64,000 nt of DNA. Origin: Doryteuthis pealeii. Taxonomy: Eukaryota > Mollusca > Cephalopoda > Myopsida > Loliginidae. Under the pieces are notes generated by a model. It worked only from the letters and a program-made list of their open reading frames with translations. It did no database searches and was not told where the DNA came from. Both the position numbers and the translations under genes were made by a program. Positions 22,801-37,700 of the stretch are shown piece after piece (the first letter of the stretch is position 1; every line of letters starts with the position of its first letter). The DNA lies in assembly GCA_023376005.1 (NCBI GenBank), contig CM042152.1, forward strand, positions 77,614,394 to 77,678,393, written 5' to 3'.

Positions 22801-25800
22801 ATAAAAATTTGGGACTTTTTTATTTTTATTTCTATGACCATTGGGTCAATCTTTGGTCATTGACCAAAGATTGACCCTCCCCACCAATCATAATTGATAA
22901 AAAAATTAAAAAAACATTTTAAAAGTTTTTTTTTATGAAATAAGCTATTCATTATGAAATTAAGTCATTAATTAATAAGGTGCTGAAATTTTCATTGAAA
23001 TTGGATAATTCCCTGATTTTTTTATAGTATTTAAAAAAATTTTTTTTTTTTAATTACTTCTTTCGACCAAAAATCGTTATACCTAATTCTTATTGTTGTC
23101 TCCGGTGCCATAAACAAACAAGGGAGATAACTCTAAATAGATTTTAGAATTTATTTTTTTTAAATTACGCAGTGTAGTGATGAAAAGATGAAAGTACACA
23201 TCGGATTTAAAATGTACTTTTTACTTCTATTAGCAACGATATTTTTTCTACGACTTGTTTAGGTTATGATCCTGTCCATTTTCAGCCTGAACAGATTCAT
23301 TTATCATATGGTGAGTCGATCCAGTCCATTTTTTTCTTTGTCAACTGAACTCAGTATATATCGTCATGGGATAAAAAAGATTATTGTTTATTATTATCCT
23401 CAAAAACCAGGTTACTCATCCGAGATTATTCCTAGCGAAATTTAACTAAAACTTCTTTTCTTTAAGTTTTAGGAATTGGTCATGATTTTATTTATACACA
23501 GTAAAACACAAAAAGAATAGAATTGTTAAATTTATTTTGTTTTTATTCGCGAAGAAAATAGAATTAATCTCGTTTAAAAGGGCGTTAAGGGTAACCCGAA
23601 GCTGAACTTTTTAGACGTTATTTTTCCAATGCAAGTATCATTGGGGAACGAGAAAAGATGTTATAAACGGAACGGCTTTGGTCCGTTTACCAAAACTTCT
23701 CACATTTCCCAATGATACTTGCATCGAAAAATTAAGGCTAAAAAAAATTTGTTTTTGGGTTACCCTTGCCGTGTTTTTATACTGGAATACATAGTTTCTT
23801 TTAATAACATTTAAAAAAATATTTTGTGCATTTTTTTTGTTTTTTTTTAACTTGATCTTTGTTGTTCTAAATGATTTTTCTTGTGAATTTTATTTAATTT
23901 GCTTGAATGTCCTAAATAGATGCAATTTAATAATCGCTAAATTATTTTAAAAGCCTATTGTACATTTAATAATTAATTAAAGTTCGGAGTAAGAAATCTT
24001 ACTGTTTTTTGTGGTTTTTGTTAATGGCCGAAAAAAAAAAAAACAAAAAAATCACTGGGAATTTTTTTTTTCTTCCGTTTTGTAATTGATTGAAATTCGG
24101 AATATTATCCGATATGTAAAATTAGTTTAATGCAGAAATTAATCTACTAAAGAAAGTTCAACAAATTATTAGTTCGATTCTCTTGTTGATGAAAGAAACA
24201 AAACAAAACAAAACACTTTTTTTCTTTCTTAGATGACTTTTTCTTATTTATTTTTTAAATAAAAACAAAACAAAATAAAAACATTATTCTAAAAACAAAC
24301 AAACAAACAAACAATACTATTATTCTTTAAAAAATGTAAATTATAATAATTTTGGGGCTGGATTTGCACAAATGTGTCAAAATTAGGGTGACCCAGAAAA
24401 AACAGAACCCAAAATATTTATTCATTTTCCAATTAAACTAACCTTAAACCGCAACCCTAACCCTAACCCATAACCCTAAACCCCCTAGTTAAAATTAACA
24501 GTTTTATTACAAAATTTGTGGGTTCTGTTTTTTCTGGGTCACCGGTATACAGGGTGACCCAGAAAAAACAGAACCCAAATTATTTATTCATTTTCCCATT
24601 AAACTAACCCTAAACCCCAACCCAAACCCTAATCCTAACCATAACCCTAACTCTATAGGTACCACCAGACCGTTTAGGTCATCTTGAATAAAACGGAAAT
24701 AGATATTTCCGAACTTTGTTTATCAAAAATCTCGTTAAAAAAAGATCGTGCATGGTTGTTACAAAGAAAAATAGTTAATTCAAAGATCAAATTATCCGAT
24801 TGGGAAAAATTACACCGTTAGCTTAAAAAATAAACAAACCTATCCATATTACGTGCGAAAGGGTAATTTTCAGGCCGCGATTTAGAGAGAAAGAAATACA
24901 TATTATTACCCTCTTACAGTTATGCATCTAAGTACGGATGGGTGTAACGGACAAACTTTTTTAGCCAAATTTTTTCTATTAAAATGAATAAAATCTTTAA
25001 AAACTTTAATATTACAATTTAAAATGAATAACATCTTTAAAAACTTTAATATTACAATTTACTATGAATAAAAACTTGAAAAACTTTAATCTTAAAATTT
25101 CGCAGTGAAATTGACGTTTAAAAAATGTCTTCGGTTTTAGTATTAATTCTTAAAATCGAAAATAAAATGAAAATTTGAATATTTTTTCTAAGAGAAAAAC
25201 TGATAAAACAATCATTCAATATATTATTTTTATTCTAATTGGTCGTAAAAGTTAAATAAAATATTTTTTACGCTCAGAAAAACAAACTTTAGTTACCGAG
25301 AAGCGTCTCGTCATATGTCAGTTTTGCTCTTCCGTACATTCTAAGAATCACACATTACTATTCAACAATAAAAATTACAAATTCTTTTAAAAATATTAAT
25401 CGAGCACGGATCGGACCAACTTTTAGTTCAACTGAATTCTAAAATTCATGTTTTTAAATATCCGTGAAAATTTTGATTTTTTTCCACAGGAAAAAAAAAA
25501 ATTTAATTTATTTCACGCAGAAAATAAAAATATTTAATCACACAAAAGATTGAAAATCTCGTAAAAATTAATTTCTTAAAAAATTTTTTTTTTTTTTTAC
25601 AATTTAATAGAATATAGTACATACCAATTACATAAGAAAAAAAAGTTTTCAAATATTAATATTATGACATTTTTTTTGCACTTTTTATTTCCGATTTCAT
25701 TATTTTTTCCTAAAAAAAACTATAATTCGGTACGTTATACAATTTCATTGATATAGTTATTCAGACTCTTATCTTATAGAAAAAAGTACCCTGTGCAATT

Positions 25801-28800
25801 TACCCCCCCCCCTACATTTAACACAATGAAACTTGCAGAAAAAATAATATTTTCTTGAAAAGTTTTTTCCATTCGAAAAGAAAAAACATTAAATAAACTC
25901 CTGATGATTTTTTAAATTTTTTATCAGCATACGAAAATAATGAAAATTATGATTGAAAAACAATGTTTTCATTTTTGCACTGTTAAATCAACTGAAATTT
26001 AACGTAGCTAAAAACAAGTTACGATAAGAGGATTTTTTAAAATTCTATGAAAAATCAATTAATGGTCCGATTTTCACGAAAATTTCCATAAATGTTTACC
26101 ATTGGATGTAAATACATCTGAAATAGTTTTTTTCTAAAATATATTAGGGGAAATATTTTTTTACGATGTCTATCACCCCCCTATTTTATTTTATGAGATA
26201 AAAAAAAATGATGTGGAAAAAAAAATTGGTACTTTTTTTCTATAAAGATAAGAGGCTGAATAACTATATCAATGAAATTGTATAACGTACTGAATTATAG
26301 TTTTTTTAGGAAAAAGATAATGAAATCGGAAATAAAAAGTGCAAAAAAAATGTCATAATATTAATATTTGAAAACTTTTTTTTCTTATGTAATTGGTATG
26401 TACTATATTCTATTAAATTGTCAAAAAAAAAAATTTTTTTTAAAGAAATTAATTTTTACGAGATTTTCAATCTTTTGTGTGATTAAATATTTTTATTTTC
26501 TGCGTGAAATAAATTAAATTTTTTTTTTTTCCTGTGGAAAAAAATCAAAATTTTCACGGATATTTAAAAACAAGAATTTTAGAATTCAGGTGAACTAAAA
26601 GTTGGTCCGATCCGTGCTCGATTAATATTTTTAAAAGAATTTGTAATTTTTATTGTTGAATAGTAATTTTTGGTTCTTAGAATATATGGAAGGGCATAAC
26701 CGTCATATTTGTTTTACAAAGAGACGAGACGAGACGCTTCTGAATAACAACCGAAGTTTGTTTTTCTTTGTTCAAAAAAGTTAAATAAGATAATTTTTTT
26801 CGCTATTAGAATACAAATAAGTATACAGGATTATTTTATCAGTTTTTCTCTTAGAAAAAATATTCAAATTTTCATTTCATTTTCGATTTTAAAAAGTAAT
26901 ACCTGAAGACATTTTTTTAACGTCAATTTCACGGTGACATTTTACTATTAAATTTTTTCAAGTTTTTATTCATGTTAATAGTAAAAACATTGTTTTTCGT
27001 TCATAATTTTCATTATTTTCCTAAGCTGAATTTTTTTTTAAATCATCAGGACTTTTTAAAATGTTTCTTCTTTCGAATGCACAAAAAAAATTCTAGATAA
27101 TATTTCAAGATAAAAAAAAAAAAAGAATATCTTAAAAATCGTTGAAAACAAATAAAATCGGTTATTGAATATGCAGAAGACAAAAAGTTAAATTAGTGTT
27201 ATCCATACTTTTACTGGTTAATTGTAGAAGGGAAATAATTAGTAACTTTTCTGTCTATATTACGGTCTGAAAATTACCCTTTCGCATGTAATACGGGCAG
27301 GTTTGTTTATTTTTTAAGATAACGATGTAATTTTTCCCAATCGGATAATTTGATCTTTGAATTAACTATTTTTCTTTGTAACAACCCTGTACGATCTTTT
27401 TTTACGAGATTTTTGATAAACAAAGTTCGGAAATATCTATTTCCGTTTTATTCAAGATGGCATAAACGGTCTGGTGGTACCTAATAATTATTATCTGAAT
27501 AAATAATTTACACAAAATACAAGGCATGTTCAAAAAGTATCAAGACTAAAGTTGTATTTACCGAAACAAATGAACAATGAATGAAACATTAATTTTCATC
27601 AAAATAGTCTCCTTGGCATTTAACACATTCATTCCAGTGAGTTTTTCATTGGTTGAAGCATCTAAAACTTCTCTTTGGTGTGTATTTCTTTTAATGAATT
27701 CCACTTCCTTGACCGTTACCCTTGCAGTGAATTTTCAATTTAGTAAACAAAAAAAAGTTGCATGGAGAATGCTGCACTTGCACAATTTTGTTTTGCACCA
27801 AAAAATAATGTTCAAAAAGTATCAATAGTTACAAACACTAATTGATTTCGACATGTGGGGTGACAAGGATGGTTATTTCTGGTGTGCGTTCACAGGTTTA
27901 CCTTTTAACCTCATCATATTTGGTGGTCGCAACGAAAAAGAAAGAAAAGAAAGAGACAAAGACAAAAGGTAATTTTAGGATTCAGGCTTTATTCATGGGT
28001 CATAGCCACCACGTGGAAAGGAAATTTCTTCCTCTCCAGTAATAGTCCGCCCTGTCGGTGGGGAGTTAGAATGCACCGACTGCACCTCTGCAGAGGGGTA
28101 ATACTCCCTCAATGGGGCCACCTGTTGGCCGTGGGTGGCGACCCATGATGCTTAAAGATGGAGTCATGGTGGATAAGCAGTCAATGACATGCAACACTCC
28201 ACTTTGGCCCTTACTTAGGCTAGACGGGCGGTCGGAGAGGCCCCCTCTAATGAATTGGCTGGTCACGTCAAGCCCTAGCACCTATATGATTGTCCCAATC
28301 CTATTGCCCTTATGGCAATCCCCAACCCTTTTTATCATATGGGTGCTAGAAGGTGGTGGCTGCAGGTCTACGTGTCCTGGGAATGACGTTAAACTCTATC
28401 TGATGGTGAGGTTCCATTTTTGGAGGTTTGGGGAATGTGGAGCACCTCTTCATCACCATTGCTCCCTGGTCCACTCTGACCCGGAGTGGTAGTTCCTGTT
28501 AGGGTCCCATCTATGGGTTAAATAGAAAACATGAGTTTATAAACAAAATTGTATTATCCATTAAAAATGAAATTATTTCAAATCTTTGTCGGCATTAAAC
28601 ATTTTTGAATACCTAATTACCAATAGAAGTATTCAGCATAAAATAACCCAAGGGGTTGACATGCCGTAAAACCCAACCAACCAAACCAAACCTACTGACA
28701 TTATCACTTAGATAAGTTACTCGGCTGTGTACGCTTGTAAAATAATTAGGGATCTTAATTATTTTAGTTGCTTGTAATTTATGATTTCGGTTTTTGGATT

Positions 28801-31702
28801 CAGAACGAAAGAGAAAAGAAAGGAAAATAATGTTACAGAAATATTTGGTTGGAATGAAAATAATCTGAAACAATAGTGGAATTTGTTAGAGAAATATTTG
28901 GAACATACAAAAAAAAATGTTGGAATGGTAGAACACACATCATTAATAATCAGCTGATATTATTTGGATAAAAAGCTGACGTGTACGAAAACAATTAGAA
29001 TAATTTAATAGACCATTGAAATGTTTAGGATATCATAAAAAAAAAGACCCAAGGCTGGAAAGAAAGGAGACAGAGACAAGTGGCAAGACATGCTCGACTC
29101 AGACTGGTGACTTTAGCAATAGCCACAAACTCATCTGGGGTTTTATCTGCCTCGCTTTCTTTCTGATTTGACAATTGTATGTTAAACAACAGATTTTTCC
29201 CAACCCCTCTCTTTGTGATCGCAGTTATTACTAATGAAATTAACAGGAATAATAAAGTTGTTGTTTGACAAGAGAATAATCTGATTTGCGTTCGATTCTT
29301 CTTAACTTGTGGTTACTCCCCCCCCAAAAAAAAAAAAAAAAAAAAACTACACAACAGTCCTTTTTTGGAAAGAACACCAATCCTCTTTGAATGAGGACTC
29401 TAATACAACACACATCTTTATTTAAAGTCTTTAAATTTTAAGACTCAGTGTCAATACTATTTTTACTTAACAACTAATTTTAGTTAACTGTTTATTCTAA
29501 AATAAAATAAAAGATGGGTGGCCAGAGAGGCCCTCTCCGATCAATCAGCTGATCACGTCAAGCCCTAGCACCTATATGATTGTCCCAACCCTATTGCCCT
29601 TATGGCAAGCCCCAACCTTTTTTATCATATATGTGCTAGAAGGCTGAGGCTGAGGGCATTATTGTCTCGATAATGACATTAAACTCTAACTGATGGTGAA
29701 GTTCCAATTCTGGAGCTCGGGGAATATGGAGTACCCCTTCATCACCATTACTCCCATATCCACTCTGACCTGGAGTGGTAGTACCTGTTAGAGTCCCATC
29801 CCATACATGTTTTAAAAAGTTGAGTTTTTCAAGAGAAATTGAGTACCCATCAAGAATGAAAAGAAAAAGTCTTCAGCATAAAATGACCCAATTATTTGAT
29901 ATGCCATAAAATCCAACCAACCAACCAACCAACCAACCTTTTTCATAAACTCCTCTTATATTAATTCTAGCCAAGGCCCTGAAGAGTAAGTGCCTTTCAA
30001 ATCCCCCTGACAGTCTACTTTTTGTTGGTTCGCATAAGAAAACCCTCCCCCCTATCTCTCAAACCATCTCTAAGTAAGATGATCAAGACGTGCTGGGTAC
30101 TGCTGGCGAACGAACAACAAACTCATAAGTGACATTCTCCAGTAGACTCCTACATATGGACACACCTGTTTTGGTTGACCAGTAAAAATTTACATTCATC
30201 AGCTCTATGCAAACACTGGATGCCGTCTAGAGGACTTACCAAGATAGAGGGATGACTGATAGGGATGGATGGTGAAATAAAGTCAAGGGAATCTGTGTTG
30301 TTGGCATGCCTTGATGATGATGATAATAATGATGATGATGATGAATAAAACAACCATTGGCACAAACTTGACACGCACAGTTAAACTCCGTTAGTATTGA
30401 AAGTCCAAGATGACCAGTGATTGCACAAATTGCAGCATCTTGCCAAGACTTGAAGAATCTGACAGTGCATAAATGCACCATGATTTCTTAAGGGTTGTCT
30501 CCCCTTATTCTCTGTCTTTATTACTAATCCACAAGGCAGACTTTAGGAACTACAGTTGTCCTTCTCCTAGACTTGTTACCCAACAAGGCTAGACAGCCTA
30601 GTCTGCCCTATTATTTTACCCATAGCTCAAGAGAAGGTGTTACAATATAAAAACAAAAAAACAATTTCTTGCATCTCATCTTGATTTAATATAAAAACTT
30701 TGTGTTGTAATTTGTAAATAAAAATGTGTTTGTATTGCACAGCTGTGCAAGTCATGAGTTTCAATTCCATTTAGAAATGTTGTTGTTTACAATAAACACA
30801 GTCACAAGATCAGTGGCTCATTTGATTAATCAATATCTCAGTTGAATATTATTGGATTTGGATTTTCTATATATATAACTATCTACTTATATATAAAATA
30901 AAACAGGAACATATATATATATATACTAGGGTGTTAAAAAAGTTGCAATATTTTGTTATTGGCTAGTTTGCAGTGCATATATCATGATAGTCAAAAAAAA
31001 AGAAAAAGAATTGGTGAAATAGGACTGAGCCTATTCTAGTAGTGACCACCCCAAGCGGAGTTGAACAGTTTTCCTTCTCCTAGACTGGTTGCCTAATCAA
31101 GGCTAAAGAGCCCAGTCTGCCTTACTATCTATCCATAGCTGGGGGGGGGAGAGTAGTTGGATTCATACCTTTCCCAAGGGTATTAGCTCTATGTGAACTG
31201 TAACTTCATCCAGAATTTGAACTCCAGTTGACGAGTCCATTTCCTATGACTCTAACCATTACACCATGCACCTCCAATTTAAGTCAGTGACATGTTGCAC
31301 ATTATTTCACTGTATGTGTTATTTGAAAGCTGTGCAGATGAACATGAAACATAATCTAATTCAGGGACTTATAACGTTCCAGAATCAACCAAAAACAATT
31401 ATGTGAAAAATGTAAAGGTGTAATTGATTATGGATGGTTGAATCGGATGTGTTCAAGAAATTTGTTCAGGTTGTTTACACTTTTTATCCCTAAAAATATA
31501 ACAATAAAAAGACGATATAGAGAATAAAATAGAATACAATGTGTACATAAACAAACTCCTGGCCGAAACATGTGTTGGTAATTCATTAAATTAATTTTAT
31601 CCATTCAACATTTTCTTTCCTTTATTTATTTATCCTTTCAACATATTGTCGGATTCATTTCCATTTTTCAACTTACACAGACACACACACATACACACAC
31701 AT

Positions 31703-31740
<38 letters not shown>

Positions 31741-34700
31741 TAGCAAATATATGCACCCTCCGGGTGCAAGTATTTAAATTTTAAAGTAATAAAATATTGT
31801 ATCAAATTAGAAATGCTAATGAAACTGAATAAGAATGCAGATAAAAAGATTTGAAACTGAGGCTGTATAATCAAAAAATAGAACAACTGAAACTTACTCT
31901 TCCATCACTCCCGTCTTTCATTGCTAAATTTTCCTAATTTAATTATTTACTTAAAATAGGAAGTAAAGAATAAAATTACAGTTATTTCTTCGTGTTAATG
32001 GATTTCTTTTAAGATTTATCTCCAAGATTTTTGCTCATATTCATTAAGATAAAACCAAACTATAAGAAATCAGTAATACTAAGCATATATTTATTAAAAT
32101 CAGATTTTTTAAATCAATATGCAAATTAGCCTTCCAATTCACACTGTAAACTGCTATTTTGTAGTATGTATAAATACAATTGCATGTTATTAATATGTAG
32201 ATATATTGTCAACAGTATTAATAATGTAAAACAATTTTATTAATAATTGAGGTTTAAATAAAAATCAAATCCTGTAGAATGTGACGTAAATAACAAAGAG
32301 AATTATGACTTAAATAGTAATATAGTTTCGTTTACAGAGAGAAAAACACACAATCTCCATTATAATAAGATTTATAAAGGAAAAGTTGACTTACTGGTGA
32401 ATTTGGTCATGATGGTTAGTAAGTGTAGAATTCAGAGGGGTAAGTCAGCGATATAACAAATACAAAGTGCTCAATACTAAGTAGAGCAAATTTATTATAA
32501 AATGGGTACAAGAGATAACCTACTCGAGTTTCACCATAAGGATCTTCAGGGTTAAATCCACTGAATTAATCGAGATTATATGTATGTATGTATGTATGTA
32601 TGTATATAAAACTTTTTCTAAGATTTGAATTACATTGTTAAAGCAAAGAAATCAGCATATACAAAATGTAGATTATCAATTTTTCTCTTTATCGAAATGT
32701 ATCAAATATTTTCTTTTTTGTTTTGTTAGGTGAACCAAATGAGATGATAGTTACATGGAGCACATTTAGCATTGTTAAAGAATCCATTGTTGAATACGGA
32801 ATAGATCAATTGACTTTAAGGGCAACTGGAAATAGTCGGCTGTTAGTCAACCCCCAAGTAAATCCACCATTTGTCTCAGCCCAATATATTCACAGAGTTG
32901 TACTTCGTGGACTTAAACCTGGAACCAAATATGGTAAGTTTGATTCCTTCAATTCTGGGAATCACTTTTTAATTGCATCTTTTGTTTTTTGTTTTTCTTT
33001 CCTATTTTCTTATCAAGTGAAATTTCTCCATTTAACACTGATTCTTCTTGAATTGGCTTTTCACGTCTGTGAATTTGTCTAAATTCTCAAAAATCCAAAT
33101 TCTTCTTCCAAGATTCTTATGAGTTTTTCAATTGTAGAAAAAATCAAATCAAATCATTTTACTTATCATATCTTACCCTCAATTTTGTTGACACCTTTGA
33201 TTGCAAATTAAATTTGCTAATCACCTGAGAAATACATCGGTTTGATATTAACTCTCACTGTGCGCTGATTGAATTATTTTGCAGATAATGAATTAATTTA
33301 AAATTTGCTGAAATTGACATCCCCAAGTTATGCACATAAATAATAAGTAAAACATGTTTGTTTTTTTATCCATATGTTACATAATCTATGCGGTTGCATA
33401 AGATTATTGTCAATCCCTTGTAATTCTGAGGGGATGACCCTTTTCATATCATGGCCGGGTCCTTCCATGGAAAATTACAGAAGCCCGCCAAAATACGTGA
33501 AGTCGCGTGGGACCTGTTCGGTCCCCAGTTTGCAGTTAGACGTCAGGCAAAGCATTCGGCCATTTTAGGTCCTGCCTAAACTGGATCTCACGTGCGCTAT
33601 GTTAGTTAGAGGATTATGTATAGTTAAGGAAATAAAAGTTTGGATAATTAATATGTTCTTGTGGTTAATGAATGTCTTGGTAACAAGACTAAGAAATGAC
33701 GACCAGCCAGCAAGAACATAGTAACAAAAAACCAGACCGAAATCCCCAAGTCAACTCCAGACGCTAGACTTTAGAAGATGCCAGACCAAGTCAAGATGAT
33801 AGAAATACCAAAGCCGGCCAGAAGAAAATACGATCTGATATAGAAGAAAGAAAGAGATATATAACATTATAATTATTTAGTGCCAGTGAAGAAGGGGCTA
33901 TGCAACACATATTCAGTATTTACTATTTTTTGAATATAGCTTGGTTCACATACAATCCAACATTTTCATGTAATTGCACAAATTGTCACTGAACCAACAT
34001 CAAAAGATTCAGTCAGATTCAATACTATTTTTATCTTGTAGTGCTCCTGGGTATGGTGTCTTTCAAAGCAGTTGATGAATGTTATGGTCGGGTATAGAGA
34101 TTGGGTATGTCTTTCAAAGCAGTTGATGAATGTTATGGTCAGATTGGGTATGGTGTCTTTCAAAGCAGTTGATGAATGTTATGGTCGGGTATAGAGATTG
34201 GGTATGGTGTCTTTCAAAGCAGTTGATGAATGTTATGGTCGGGTATAGAGATTGGGTATGGTGTTTTCAAAGCAGTTGATGAATGTTATGGTCGGGTATA
34301 GAGATTGGGTATGGTGTCTTTCAAAGCAGTTGATGAATGTTATGGTCGGGTATAGAGATTGGGTATGGTGTCTTTCAAAGCAGATGAATGTTATGGTCGG
34401 GTATAGAGATTGGGTATGGTGTCTTTCAAAGCAGTTGATGAATGTTATGGTCGGGTATAGAGATTGGGTATGGTGTCTTTCAAGCAGTTGATGAATGTTA
34501 TGGTCGGGTATAGAGATTGGGTATGGTGTCTTTCAAAGCAGTTGATGAATGTTATGGTCGGGTATAGAGATTGGGTATGGTGTCTTTCAAAGCAGTTGAT
34601 GAATGTTATGGTCGGGTATAGAGATTGGGTATGGTGTCTTTCAAAGCAGTTGATGAATGTTATGGTCGGGTATAGAGATTGGGTATGGTGTCTTTCAAAG

Positions 34701-37700
34701 CAGTTGATGAATGTTATGGTCGGGTATAGAGATTGGGTATGGTGTCTTTCAAAGCAGTTGATGAATGTTATGGTCGGGTATAGAGATTGGGTATGGTGTC
34801 TTTCAAAGCAGTTGATGAATGTTATGGTCGGGTATAGAGATTGGGTATGGTGTCTTTCAAAGCAGTTGATGAATGTTATGGTCGGGTATAGAGATTGGGT
34901 ATGGTGTCTTTCAAAGCAGTTGATGAATGTTATGGTCGGGTATAGAGATTGGGTATGGTGTCTTTCAAAGCAGTTGATGAATGTTATGGTCGGGTATAGA
35001 GATTGGGTATGGTGTCTTTCAAAGCAGTTGATGAATGTTATGGTCGGGTATAGAGATTGGGTATGGTGTCTTTCAAAGCAGTTGATGAATGTTATGGTCG
35101 GGTATAGAGAGAGATTGGGTATGGTGTCTTTCAAAGCAGTTGATGAATGTTATGGTCGGGTATAGAGATTGGGTATGGTGTCTTTCAAAGCAGTTGATGA
35201 ATGGTCGGGTATAGAGATTGGTATGGTGTCTTTCAAAGCAGTTGATGAATGTTATGGTCGGGTATAGAGATTGGGTATGGTGTCTTTCAAAGCAGTTGAT
35301 GAATGTTATGGTCGGGTATAGAGATTGGGTATGGTGTCTTTCAAAGCAGTGATGAATGTTATGGTCGGGTATAGAGATTGGGTATGGTGTCTTTCAAAGC
35401 AGTTGATGAATGTTATGGTCGGGTATAGAGATTGGGTATGGTGTCTTTCAAAGCAGTTGATGAATGTTATGGTCGGGTATAGAGATTGGGTATGGTGTCT
35501 TTCAAAGCAGTTGATGAATGTTATGGTCGGGTATAGAGATTGGGTATGGTGTCTTTCAAAGCAGTTGATGAATGTTATGGTCGGGTATAGAGATTGGGTA
35601 TGGTGTCTTTCAAAGCAGTTGATGAATGTTATGGTCGGGTATAGAGATTGGGTATGGTGTCTTTCAAAGCAGTTGATGAATGTTATGGTCGGGTATAGAG
35701 ATTGGGTATGGTGTTTCAAAGCAGTTGATGAATGTTATGGTCGGGTATAGAGATTGGGTATGGTGTCTTTCAAAGCAGTTGATGAATGTTATGGTCGGGT
35801 ATAGAGATTGGGTATGGTGTCTTTCAAAGCAGTTGATGAATGTTATGGTCGGGTATAGAGATTGGGTATGGTGTCTTTCAAAGCAGTTGATGAATGTTAT
35901 GGTCGGGTATAGAGATTGGGTATGGTGTCTTTCAAAGCAGTTGATGAATGTTATGGTCGGGTATAGAGATTGGGTATGGTGTCTTTCAAAGCAGTTGATG
36001 AATGTTATGGTCGGGTATAGAGATTGGGTATGGTGTCTTTCAAGCAGTTGATGAATGTTATGGTCGGGTATAGAGATTGGGTATGGTGTCTTTCAAAGCA
36101 GTTGATGAATGTTATGGTCGGGTATAGAGATTGGGTATGGTGTCTTTCAAAGCAGTTGATGAATGTTATGGTCGGGTATAGAGATTGGGTATGGTGTCTT
36201 TCAAAGCAGTTGATGAATGTTATGGTCGGGTATAGAGATTGGGTATGGTGTCTTTCAAAGCAGTTGATGAATGTTATGGTCGGGTATAGAGATTGGGTAT
36301 GGTGTCTTTCAAAGCAGTTGATGAATGTTATGGTCGGGTATAGAGATTGGGTATGGTGTCTTTCAAAGCAGTTGATGAATGTTATGGTCGGGTATAGAGA
36401 TTGGGTATGGTGTCTTTCAAAGCAGTTGATGAATGTTATGGTCGGGTATAGAGATTGGGTATGGTGTCTTTCAAAGCAGTTGATGAATGTTATGGTCGGG
36501 TATAGAGATTGGGTATGGTGTCTTTCAAAGCAGTTGATGAATGTTATGGTCGGGTATAGAGATTGGGTATGGTGTCTTTCAAAGCAGTTGATGAATGTTA
36601 TGGTCGGGTATAGAGATTGGGTATGGTGTCTTTCAAAGCAGTTGATGAATGTTATGGTCGGGTATAGAGATTGGGTATGGTGTCTTTCAAAGCATTCTAT
36701 GGTCGGTATAGAGATTGGGTATGGTGTCTTTTCGGGTATAGAGATTGGGTATGGTGTCTTTCAGTTGATGAATGTTATGGTCGGGTATAGAGATTGGGTA
36801 TGGTGTCTTTCAAAGCAGTTGATGAATGTTATGGTCGGGTATAGAGATTGGGTATGGTGTCTTTCAAAGCAGTTGATGAATGTTATGGTCGGGTATAGAG
36901 ATTGGGTATGGTGTCTTTCAAAGCAGTTGATGAATGTTATGGTCGGGTATAGAGATTGGGTATGGTGTCTTTCAAAGCAGTTGATGAATGTTATGGTCAT
37001 TATCGGGTATAGAGATTGGGTATGGTGTCTTTCAAAGCAGTTGATGAATGTTATGGTCGGGTATAGAGATTGGGTATGGTGTCTTTCAAAGCAGTTGATG
37101 AATGTTATGGTCGGTCGTCGGGTATAGAGATTGGGTATGGTGTCTTTCAAAGCAGTTGATGAATGTTATGGTCGGGTATAGAGATTGGGTATGGTGTCTT
37201 TCAAAGCAGTTGATGAATGTTATGGTCGGGTATAGAGATTGGGTATGGTGTCTTTCAAAGCAGTTGATGAATGTTATGGTCGGGTATAGAGATTGGGTAT
37301 GGTGTCTTTCAAAGCAGTTGATGAATGTTATGGTCGGGTATAGAGATTGGGTATGGTGTCTTTCAAAGCAGTTGATGAATGTTATGGTCGGGTATAGAGA
37401 TTGGGTATGGTGTCTTTCAAAGCAGTTGATGAATGTTATGGTCGGGTATAGAGATTGGGTATGGTGTCTTTCAAAGCAGTTGATGAATGTTATGGTCGGG
37501 TATAGAGATTGGGTATGGTGTCTTTCAAAGCAGTTGATGAATGTTATGGTCGGGTATAGAGATTGGTATGGTGTCTTTCAAAGCAGTTGATGAATGTTAT
37601 GGTCGGGTATAGAGATTGGGTATGGTGTCTTTCAAAGCAGTTGATGAATGTTATGGTCGGGTATAGAGATTGGGTATGGTGTCTTTCAAAGCAGTTGATG

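Noticed and set aside
28112..28492. A 126-codon host gene
   Set aside because: The segment belongs to a dispersed repeat (29515, 58355) whose other copies do not keep the frame open.
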